Of a stretch of DNA of 64,000 bases, positions 49,861-61,200 are shown one piece after another. The DNA lies in the NCBI RefSeq assembly GCF_001411555.2, contig NC_049903.1:13497234-13561233 (forward strand), read 5' to 3'. The DNA is from Juglans regia. Its lineage: Eukaryota > Streptophyta > Magnoliopsida > Fagales > Juglandaceae. The first letter of the stretch is position 1; each line of letters begins with the position of its first letter. A program made the translations under genes and the position numbers. The notes beneath the pieces were generated by a model that ran no database searches, was not told the DNA's origin, and worked only from the letters and a program-made list of their open reading frames with translations.

Positions 49861-52303
49861 CTTCTTCTCCACCGATCAACTTGGATTGCCGTATTCCTCG
49901 CTTACAAACTTGCACAGAAATACAGATATATGAGCATACCATTAGAATTTATGACAGAACCTTTGGCGGCAAGTACTTTACATACCAAACCAAATCCTCC
50001 CCTAGTTTCTCAACGTGGGCTCTACTGACCTTCGTCCGTGAACCGAATTTGATAACTGATCAAGACAGGCGGAAAAGTAATACTCCACGATATCATTTCT
50101 CAACTATAAATATCATTTTTTTACACTTAAAAAGCTTTTATGATTATGAAAATTTATGTTGTTTCTTGGCCATCCTAAAACCTTTTATTGATAACAAATG
50201 AGTTAGATTTAAATAAAATATTATTTTTTTTGAATTTAAAAAAATTATAATAATGAGATAGATAATTGATTAGTTTCTGCATCTAAATAGCATTTTGTTG
50301 AAAGTGAAAAGCCTCACAGTACGGAAAATCTTGACTTTCTGTATAACAAGAAACCTTATTATAATGAAGTTCTCCTAAATTCCAAACTGCATCATTTAAT
50401 TAAAAAAAAAAACCAAGAGTACAGTATACAGTCAGTTTCCTTTTTTTATTTTGAATGTTCCAATTTACATTTGCAATTCTAGAAAATATAAAAACTGAAT
50501 TTATAATATAGTTCCACTGTTGATGGCTGATTCGTATCACAACAGATATATAAACAAGGAAGTTCATTTTTTACGGGGATGATTCTATACGTTGGTGACA
50601 ACAGATAAATAATCTGGCACCGTAAATAATTTCTTTTATTTTTCAATTAAATTATCATTTACAGTGTTACTATTATACAAATTTTATAAAATAAAACTCA
50701 TAAACTAATATATTTTTTATATGATATATTAAATCTATTTTACAATAAATATCATATAGTTTACTTTTATAAAAACCATAATTAAAATATTTATATTTTA
50801 TCTTAACCTTACAAATAAACTTAATTATTTAAATCACATTCTGATAAGCTCTTGCATATTAATGTTGTTTTGTCATCTTATTACACATAGTTCCAATGCT
50901 TAGAGCATTCCCAACCGATACTCAATAACACTGTTTTTCCTATAATTTGAGGCTCATTTTATAATTTTAGTTAAAATTTCTCTTACATTCGAATCTTTAT
51001 TTTAGAGAAAAGTTTATGAGATAAACAGTAATTTTCTAAATATTTGAGACAAAAGGTTTAGGAGATGGCTATGTTGCTCCCTAAATATTTTAACAAAAAT
51101 CGTAAAATGAGTCATTGTTCATTTTCACAAATTTTAAGAAATACAAGGGGTACGTATGTATTTGTAGTTGCTTTTATTTAATTTTTAGTTTTTGTTTGAT
51201 ATACGTACGTACGCATAAGTTATTGTTTATTTTCATACTCTACATCTATAACTTTTTTATATAAGATGTGAAGATATTTTTCATAATTTATACAGTGACT
51301 TATGCACAAAAGTTTTCTTGATAAATCCAATCCAACTTAAAATAAAAGCTTCCATACCTTTCTAATTACAACTATTTTATTATTAGAGAAATTCTATTTA
51401 TAGTTATAAGTGAGAGGTTGTTTGTGTAGTCTTATTGATAAATATGGGTAAAAAGAAAAAAAATATTATTTTAAAAAAAATATTATTGTAATTTTAAATT
51501 TTTTTTAAATATGTATGGATTTATACGAGCAATTCTATTTTGAGATAGTATATTGATTAACTTTTATTATTTATTAAAAAATAGTGACATTTTTATTAAA
51601 AATAAAAATCAAAAGAAGAAGTTAAGAATGGAAAAAAGAATGTACAAGTGGGTTCCAGCTAAAACCAAACCCAGCTAAACGTAAGGGACACGGCATGCTA
51701 CGTAACAGTCGTGTATAAAAAAAAGTTTTGGGAGATGAAAATAAAGAATTTTAAATTATAATTAATAGTTTTATAATTAAAGAAGTCACGCATAAAGAGA
51801 AATATTATAAAATAAAAAACCTGAGACGTGCAGGCGGTCGCCACTGCCCAAAGCAAGCTAGCATTAAAATAGGGAGTCTAAGAGCCGTAGATGTCAACAG
51901 ATGGATGATGATCAAAATCTCCCGCCCCTTGGATTAGTATGCTTTCTTTGACCAGTGATTGCTATTGATATGGTTGAAAATAGGTAGGAGGCTTTCGCTT
52001 TCGACATCGTCAATATTATTTCCTTTTATATCTGATTTTTGCTTTCTAATTAATTGAACAGTAAAAAATCTTTCCTAAAAAATCAAAAATACAGTCAAAA
52101 GGCTTATGTAAACGGAAAAGCTTGCATTTTAGGTTCGACTGTGAAATTGAGATGAGATAAAATAAATTAATATTTTATAAATAATAATAAAATTATTAAT
52201 TAAAATTAAATGAGATGAGATAAAGTATTTGTATTCAAAAAAAGTTTATGTAAACGGAAAAGTATGAAAATTGGCTTTGAATCAGTACAAAAGACTTGAA
52301 TAT

Positions 52304-52353
52304 ATTAATTCGGTACAAAGAAAAATATCTATTAATTCGGTACAAAGAAAAAT
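52304..52353. repeat. 27-bp direct repeat, two copies
   Basis: ATTAATTCGGTACAAAGAAA begins at 52304 and again at 52331; the second copy is slightly shorter. Confidence 0.85.
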
Positions 52354-54685
52354 AGCCTCCTTCGTTGTTTATGTGCCACAGAATTTGAGGTATGCAGTGG
52401 TTGTTGTGATCGATGGAATTCGTTGTTGCATCTTTGGATTATTTCTTTGCTAAGCTTTTTTCATTTGTTCTTAATTATTTGGTACATTTTTATCATACAG
52501 ATCCTCTTCGGCATTTAACAACACCACCCAATAATAGCCGACCATGTCAGCAATACTACATTGCATATCATCAGACTTCCACACGACACTAGTTTTAGTG
52601 GCCACCACAATCGGACAACGGCGCCGCCATGCAAAGTTTCGTCGCCCACCAAGTTCCCTCGCCGCAATCCTCGCTGCAACTTCTACGGCTTGAAAATCTA
52701 AGAAAAAATCACTCATTCAACTACCGTTGGAGAAGCTCTAAAGTGTTCGAGATTGGCGCATATATCAAATTAAAATGAAAGGGAAAAAAAGAATTTTGAC
52801 CAATAAATTTTCACAAGAAAAATGTAAAGAATAATTTCGTCACTGATTGCCCTCTTTCTTTTATTCTCTCTCTCAAACAAGAAAAATCGGTCTTTTACCA
52901 ATCTGACCTCATACGTGAATCTGCAAACTTAAACCTCTAAAAATTTCCCTCCTTGTGAAATACAATGAGCATTCACCATCAAATAGGTCCGGTTGCTTTC
53001 ATAGCCCTAGTCTCCAATTAGAAGACGCTAAACATACTTTCTTTTCTCCATTGAAATTAATTAGCAAACCACAAAACACAAATAAATTCTTTTTGCGTAG
53101 AAATTGCAACGAGGGAACTTGGTCGAGAAGAATTGAGGGTCTTGGGAATTTTTGGAAGAGAAACTCAATTCTCGAGATGATATAGTAGCGGTATGCAAGT
53201 CTAGCGTACAGTTCTAAAAAAATATGGTCCATTTTTAAAAATAAATTTTTCATAATGTGAGTACTTAGTTTGTCTTTTTTTTTTAAAAAAAAAAAAGAGA
53301 ATTGCGAAAAACTTACGCATTTTAAAACTATATAAATATTTTATCTTTCATAAATAAGCATATTCTCTTATCATTTTCGTGCTCATCGTGACAAAATACT
53401 CTTGGTGATGCTTTGTTCATTAAACAATTGAAACTTATGATATAAGCAAAATTATATCTACATAGAGGAGTAGAAATACGTGACACGACTCATGAACCTG
53501 ACACGAAATTAATAAGTTTGAGTTTAATTTAAATGTGTTTGAGTCAAAATGAGTTGACTCGTTAAGACATGATTAATAAACGGGTCAACCCGCTTAATCC
53601 GATATCATCATTCAATAATCCGTTTAAATTTTATTTCAAAATTACAATTTTATTATTGTTTGATCGTAATATTTGTATTTTTTAATATGTTTATATTTTT
53701 ATTGTTGAGATTATAATTATTCTAAATCCATGCTCATATTTATTATTGTTGGATTTGTATTATTGGTTTATTATAGATTAAAATTTGAAAGATATTGATA
53801 CTTTTTGTTTGTAGATAGTTTTTTTTTAAATATTGTAGCTACTAATAAATATAGATTTTAACTTCTATATGAAATTATATTAATTAGATCAAATGAGTTA
53901 TGCAGGTAGTTCAACTTATTTATGCGAAACGGGTTGAAATGAGTCACGTCATATTGATCTATTTCTAATTAATTATTAAATGGATCAAAACAGGTAACAA
54001 TACAATTCATTATTTAAATAGGTCGTGTTAAGGTTTGAAAGTATGATTCATTATTTAAATGAGTAATGTTATACATCACACTCTCATTCTATTTTGATTA
54101 TACTAAATAGTATGTAGAACATTCATCACTATTACATGATAAAGAAGTATGTAATAAATGATCATTTAATAGTGATAAATGTATCACATCATATATAATG
54201 AGATGAAAATAAGATAATAGTATGATATATAGAATTTTTCTATTTAAATAAATCGTATTAAGGTTTGAAAGTATGATCAATTCAGATAATATTCAGATTA
54301 ACTCGTATAATCAAATATCCATCACACAACGTGACCCAAACACGAATTGCCACCCATTCCAACTTGCATGCCAGCTCACAAGAGAACAGTCTCTCTTATC
54401 CCAATGGTTCAACTTTGACTTTCTTTAATCTACTGCTAACCGCTCTTATTATGTCTCGACCCTCACAAAACGAATTAAATGTATGAATTTGGATCCAATT
54501 GTGCTGTACTTAATCATAATGCGATACCGCGCGCCTCGCTTTTAACCGTTTGATTATCTTTTATTTTCTAAATATATATTTAAATGATTCATGGATAATA
54601 ACACATTTCGGTATAGGAATGAAATACAATAAGTGGCAAAGATCTATATGCACGCTATGGTGCTAAAGCCCACAAGAGTACACTA

Positions 54686-54895
54686 AGGTTTCGTTTGAAA
54701 GTTGAGCTTATATTAAACCATCTCAACTCATCATTATAATTTTTTTAAATTTCAATATAAAATATAATAAACAATTCAATTTTTTCAAATCTCAAAATAA
54801 TAATAATAATAAATAATAATATTCTAACAATATTTTATCAACTCAACTCAACTCATTTCAACATCCAAACCCATCTTAACTTAAACCCCATTTAA
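54686..54895. repeat. MITE-like dispersed repeat, copy d
   Basis: ACCATCTCAACTCATCATTA, AATATAATAAACAATTCAA, TTCTAACAATATTTTATC and ACTCAACTCAACTCATTTC occur in family order. Confidence 0.65.
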
Positions 54896-55230
54896 TTATG
54901 CCGTTCAGATGAGATATGGTATTTTGAATAATAGTAACATTTTTTAATTAAAATGAGATGAAATAATTTGTAAAAAAAAAAGTGTGTTTAAATAGTAAGA
55001 TAAGATGAGATAGTTTTTAATTTTTAAAATTTGAAAAAGATGTGGGTCCTAGTGTGTGTTAGAGAGTTGAAAAGTACACTGTTTACACACTGTTCACTAT
55101 CAATTTTCACTGTTCACACACTATTTATATCAGTTTGGTACTGTTTATACACTTTTCACTATCCGTATTCATTTTTCATTATTCTTCATTTAAGTGGACC
55201 TTTTAAAATTTAGAGATGAAATATAGTATG
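54896..55230. repeat. MITE-like dispersed repeat, copy e (diverged)
   Basis: Contains CAGATGAGATATGG, AAAATGAGATGAAATAA and AGATGAGATAG, plus several CTGTTCACAC/CTGTTTACAC motifs near 55078-55150. The arrangement is less regular, so membership is tentative. Confidence 0.4.
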
Positions 55231-55984
55231 TTGGATAGAGAAAACTACTATACAGTACATATGTTTTCTGTATTGTCCTAAATCTTAATTTTTTTTAATA
55301 TATATATATATATATATATATCTATATGATCACTCTTACAATTTTCAACACCACAAAATTAGATGAAAAATGATATTTAAAATCTTAGGATGTGCAAATC
55401 TCACTCACTTCATTTAAAAAAAAAGTAAGTAAATCTAGAACACACATAAGAAAATCATTTTTTAATGATGAATCACATTTCTTTTAAAAATAAGTACACA
55501 AAACTTGCACACTTTAAAACTATATCAAGCATTACTCAAACTAGATATATGAGTTTGAGTAATGTTAGATACAATTATTAGTTGTGCAAATGCAGCATAC
55601 TTATTTTGAAAAAGAGTGAGATTCACCATTAAAAATATAGTTTTTTTCATGTGAATCTCATATTTACTTACTTTTTTCAAAAGGAGTGCCTGACACTTGT
55701 ATACTCTATGACTGCAAGTATCTTGAATTTTAATATATGGAGGAATTAAGTATTCTCTGCTGAGAAGTTTTATTTGAAGACATTTTCAGTACTACACATC
55801 ATCCACGTTGTATAATTTGATTTGTAAGATTCAAATTTTAAAAATTTTCTTTCAAATCAAATTATACCATATAAATGGTGTGTGATGTAAATACATTCAA
55901 ATAGACTTGTTCATTTCCTATCTAAGGAGTATCATTTTTATTCAGCTCTTGGCGCAAGTGGGAGAGTCATGAAATGAATAGACT

Positions 55985-56165
55985 TAGGTTATGTTTGATT
56001 GTTGAAACAAACTCAACTCATCTCAAACTAATCATTAATGGAATTTTCTACGTTTTCAACTTCCTATAAAAAAGTTAAACTCATCTCAATGGGACCTACA
56101 AATTTTTACTATTCACAACTCAACTCAATTGATCTCATCTCAACGTCAAAACGTAGCCTAATAGT
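55985..56165. repeat. MITE-like dispersed repeat, copy f
   Basis: AAACTCAACTCATCTCAAAC at one side and CAACTCAACTCAATTGATC then TCATCTCAAC at the other, with a shortened centre. Confidence 0.55.
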
Positions 56166-56239
56166 CATATTACAGTTTCCAACCTCCAATTAAGAAACTC
56201 ATGATGTGTCATGCATGCGGGGAGAATGTAGCAAGTCTC

Positions 56240-56455
56240 TTAGGGCAAGTTTGGGGGGTGGGATGAGACACAAAATTTTCATCTCATTATTATATATTTT
56301 TTAAATCTCCATACAAAATATAATAGATAATTCAACTTTTTCAAATTCAAATTCAACTTTTTCAAATCACAAAATAATAATAATACTAAAACATAATATT
56401 TTAAATATGAAAACAAAACACAAAATTCTCATCTCACATCTCAAACCTGCCCTTA
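56240..56455. repeat. MITE-like dispersed repeat, copy g
   Basis: GGGATGAGACACAAAATTTT, CATCTCATTATTATATAT, a doubled TTCAACTTTTTCAAAT block, and CTCATCTCACATCTCAAACC at the far end. Confidence 0.6.
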
Positions 56456-56849
56456 GTGTAGACCAAATATAAATATGTATTTGTTTAAATGAAATATTAT
56501 AGGTGATAGATAAGGATAAACAATCCATAAAAAAAATGTATCAATTGATGATATATAGTAATTAAGTATTGCCTCCTTGATAGAAAGATATCAACATCAA
56601 TATATAGACTAGCTAGTCATAGTCCCACGACTATCATGCACTAGTCAGAAGAGTGAGAGAGAAAAAAAAAATCCTGTCTCAAAATGCTTAAAATGTAAGA
56701 ACATCATTATAATCTTCTTTCCTAAAATTAAGGAAATATAAAATATGGAGCACCAAAAAAGATTAAGATTGTTTTATTAATAAACTCCTCCGTAATAAAG
56801 ATTGAATGCATGTAAAGGACTAACCTCCATATCCACAATTACATCAGAA

Positions 56850-57700
56850 ATATTCGAAGCACTTTTGACCAGGACATGGGCTATCTAATCTGCTCCTCTT
56901 CTAACATGGTGTACTGACCAAGATGTAAAACTTTGGAGTTTGCTTCTAATGTCACTAACAAGCATCCCAGTACTGGTCCAAGACTCTCCAGCATTAGTGA
57001 TGGCTTGAATTACTTGAAGAGAGTCTCCCTCGAGTTTGATGTTTGTCAACCCAGTTCAGTTCCAAAGATGCTTGCTTGGGGAGCACCAAAAGCTTCTTCA
57101 AGGAATGGATCAGGAAATAAGCTTCTATTCATTCTCATAGTGGCAATGACTATACCTTCCCAGTCTCTAGCTATACTCGCAATTCCAGTCTTGCATTTAG
57201 CTTTGCCAATTATAGCATCCCAATTGAGCTTAATGATACTATGGAGGAGTCTAGGACTGAGGTTGATTTCTATTAGTTTATGATGAGCTTGTTCTCTCTG
57301 CCTGGACTTTCTTCATCTCCTGCAATATTTGTTTTGAACGCAACACCTTGGATCGTTTAAATTTGCATTAAAAACAAAACCATTGATTCTCAACCATATT
57401 CTTCTAGCAACCATAGCTACTTCCTCAATCTGTTCCTTCTCAAAAGTTTTGTGGAAGTTTTCCATCAACTCCATAAAGCTCCTCTTAGGATTATTGCTTT
57501 TCGTATTTGCTTGGAACATTGACTCCAGACATCTCGAGATGCAATGCATCCCCAAAAGGCATGATTCATAGACTCTTCAACTTCTAAACAGATAGGGCAA
57601 TTTGAGTCATCAACAAATTCTTTATGAATAGATTCAAACTTGTAGGAATAGCTTCAATGCTCGCCACAGGAAGACTGTCTGCATTTCGTATGTTCAGCTT
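56850..57700 (-). pseudogene. LINE-type RNase H remnant
   Basis: The minus strand near 57047-56845 reads IKLEGDSLQVIQAITNAGES, then HHVRRGAD, a stop, IAHVLVKSAS: the RVT_3 RNase H domain of plant LINEs with its GD motif and the H..R.AN..AD-like end. Upstream on the element strand, about 57600-57313 encodes ESMFQANTK...VARRIWLRINGFVFNANL, the linker seen also at 11798-11989. Stops and frame changes mark decay. The plus-strand frame at 56933-57283 is its antisense shadow. Confidence 0.7.
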
Positions 57701-58294
57701 CCAGACTATTTGCCACACTCTTCTCTATCTTTTACTGCTGGATGGCTGTACTTTAGTTCTTTCTTGTATTTCTTTTTGCAGATGATAAACACTCCTTACT
57801 GATAAGCACTCATTTCTTGTATTTCAACTGATTTTTCCTATTGGCTTTACAGAGCTGTTGTTAGGAATCCAGTGGTTAAGTACTCTAGGTCCTATTCTGT
57901 GGGACTTCTCAGTTTTCACAATGGCACTTTGGATCAAAGGTTGATAATTTTAAGGGGCTGAATCCTAGGGGTTCAAAGTGGATGGAAGGAAAAGACAGTT
58001 TTTCATGGTCTAATTCTACAGTAAGGCCTACGAGATTTATTTATGAAGATAGTCCATTCACATTACTAATGGCACCTATACGGCCCCATTCACATTGCTA
58101 GCCCATGTAGATTACAACGCACGTGTTCCTCCCACATTGTTTGTACAATTTGATAACAAAAATATCGAGCTTTGTCTTGTAGAAATTTATACAATTTTAT
58201 AGAAATTTTCCTCACCGTTCTTCCACTTCCCTAACCAAAATCCTCAGGCAGCATTATGAACTTAAAAAGCACATGGTTGTTCCATCGATTGACA
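57701..58294. other. Intergenic DNA downstream of gene C
   Basis: Probably includes further LINE remnant up to about 57950 and the 3' UTR of gene C. I could not place either boundary. Confidence 0.4.
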
Positions 58295-61200
58295 TTATCG
58301 ACTATCATCATTGATTGAATAAAGGTCCGGGGCAGAAGTAGAAGAAGTTCCGGTCCAGGTCGGATCTGATGACGAATGAATACGGCTCTCAGCTCCACTT
58401 AAGCTCTTCCTTACTGGTTGGATCTGATCGAACTGGCCTCTTAAAGCTTCAAACCTATATTCATCACCATATATACTTGGATCCATGATATCTTCATTAA
58501 CAACAGTTCGGCCTTCGAGCATGCTTACTACTGCAGACATGGTGGGTCTAAGCGCTGGAGATGGATTGGTGCAAAGTAGAGCTACTTTGATCATTCTAAT
58601 AGCCTCCTCCTTGTTGAAATCGGAGCCTAGCTTTGGGTCTACTAGCTCCATTAGATCACCCTTTCTTTGTAGAACAAGGCCCTGAAATAAGCATGCATGA
58701 AAGAATGGAAATGAAAAGTAGCGAATCAATAGAAGAGAAAGACGTGAACTCATGCCTGACGTCAATGAGTTGAACAATATCAACCTAGTTTAGTATACTT
58801 TGTAGCTTGACTCTAGAGTAGCAGATCATGCCGACCAGATTGGGTGGAAAGGCACAAAGAAGAAACACAACTCATGCCTGTGTTTTTAAATGCATGTAAT
58901 TAAGGGTATAGATCGAACTTACCCAATCTAAAAGGCATACATAATTCTCATTTGGTCGATATTTCATGTTGTTTTTCCCTGCAACAATTTCCAACGCAAC
59001 TACTCCAAAACTGTAGACATCTGCCTTGTAGGTTAAATAACCCCATAATGCATATTCGGGTGCCATGTATCCTCTGCAAAATGAGCGTTGCATATGACAT
59101 GTAGTTCATTAGAATGAAGCTCTTATCGTTAATATTGGAAAAAATCTAGCATCTATGGAAACATAGTTACGGGGTCATGTTTCCTTTCCATATACTCGTG
59201 TTCCATGAATAAAAAGCCAACATTAATAGAAACCTAGTAACCAGGTCATGTATCTTCTGCAAAATGAACATTGTATTATGAGTTGTAGCTCACTAGTACG
59301 AAGCTCTGATCGCTCATATTGAAAAACAAGTCCAAAAAATCCAACGTCTGTAGAAACATAGTCACGGGATCTGTTTCCTACCCATTTAGCATGCAATTAT
59401 AAGGCATATAATTGAGCGGAATCTTCATGCCATGAAATATCAAATAAATAAAAATAAATAATAAATACAATAAATAAATAAATTATCAGCAAAGAAGAAC
59501 ATTTTACAAAGATGAGATGAGATAAAATGAGCGGAATCTTCATTTCCTTCCCAAACATCATTCAAACACAAACACTTTCAAACTAATCATTACAATTTTT
59601 TCAAAATAATCATAACTTTTTCAAATTTCCAAACAATTCAATTTTTTCAAATCCCAAAATAAAAATGATATTAAAAAATTATATATTCTAACAATATTTT
59701 GAACTTTATAATATTTTTATTTAACTTTTTCTCTCTCGTTTCTCAAAACCCAATAAATACTTAACTCAATATATTTTACTATTATTCACGAAATATTTAA
59801 CTACTATTTACAAAATTCTCATCTTATCTCATTCCCCAAGCATCCCCCTTAGCGAGATAAGTTGTTAGGGCATCGAGCTCAAGTGTAATTTGCTTTTTTC
59901 GGGGGTGGGGAAGGGCGGCTGCTTATGATTCTGCTAGATTTCAATTACTTCCTTTTTTTTTCCCTTTTGGTTACACGAGAGAATTTTGAGACTCTTAAAT
60001 GGTAACAACAGCTCAAGAAATTATCAATCAACCGCTAAAAGATAAGGCAAATTCCAACCAAGCAATGGCTAAAATATTCTTAAGGATATAAATGCGTATT
60101 ATTTTCTTCTGTATAATCCATAACCACTTGTATAAAAAAACAGATTCTTCTCAGTAAATGTTTCTATACTTGTCTCGATAAAAATAGAATATTTGACACA
60201 AGTTTTACATGCTATGGTTTTTTTAATTTAAGAATAGGGAGACAGGTTCCAGGAGTAGGATTTATGTTAATGGTTGAATACAAATCTCTCTCTCTCTCTC
60301 TCTCTCTCAAAATGGGGCTGATTGTTTGTTGCATCAAAAGTCTGGGCATAAAAAAAACACAAGCAAATTATAGCTACATGCTTAATGTTTGCACTCTTTT
60401 GTAAATACTAAACACTGATTGGTAAATTAGGAAGGAATGAATTTCTCTACAAGCATGGTGGTGTTGCGAATATAGACAACCAACGTATGAAAATTCCTAC
60501 CAACTACTAAATCCAAGAGTTTTCTACTGTACCTTCCATCTATGAATGTTAATAATATGCTAACACTTTAAATGCTACCCTTTCCGGCTTAGTTTTCTGG
60601 TACCATCTCAAAGAGAGATAAACATCAATGTCTGCTTAGGATTATCTCCTAGCCAACAGCTAAGGAGGGAAAATAGAAAAGGAAGAATACAATTACAAGT
60701 GGGCTCCAAAGAAAGGATAGAGGGAAAGATTTAGCTTACATTGTTCCAGCAACTCGGGTGCTGATATGGGTGTTTTCCTCTTCATCGAGCTTGGCCAAAC
60801 CAAAGTCAGAAATCTTTGAATTAAGCTCTCCATCCAGTAGCACATTTGTAGTTTTTATGTCCCTATGAACAATTTTTATTGTTGATTCCTCATGCAAGTA
60901 AGCCAAACCTCTTGCAATCCCAACACATATTTTCTGCCTCGCAGGCCATTCCAAGTTTAATTGGTATTCCTCTGGACCTGCAGTTTTCATAACAACTCCA
61001 ATGTGGAGTTCATCAACTTGGTTCTTAATATAAACAATATGTAGTTTTTGGTTCCCGTGCTTTTGAAAGTCAACATAAAATAAGAAAGTATAAGCAATAA
61101 ACTTACCAAACAAAGCACGTGCTAAGCTATTGTTTTCCATATATTCATATACTAAGAATAGTTGACTTCCTTCAACACAACATCCATACAATCTAACAAG

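Larger units (their letters stand above)
49861..56849. other. Intergenic DNA between B and C, repeats but no gene
   Basis: AT-rich. It includes the gene B upstream region, a 27-bp two-copy repeat at 52304-52353, four MITE-like repeats between 54686 and 56455, and a (TA)n tract at about 55299-55321. Short frames at 52471-52716 and 52955-53185 have no recognisable domain. Confidence 0.55.

Noticed and set aside
52471..53253. Short frames upstream of the MITE cluster
   Set aside because: No recognisable domain, splice structure or paralogue in the window.
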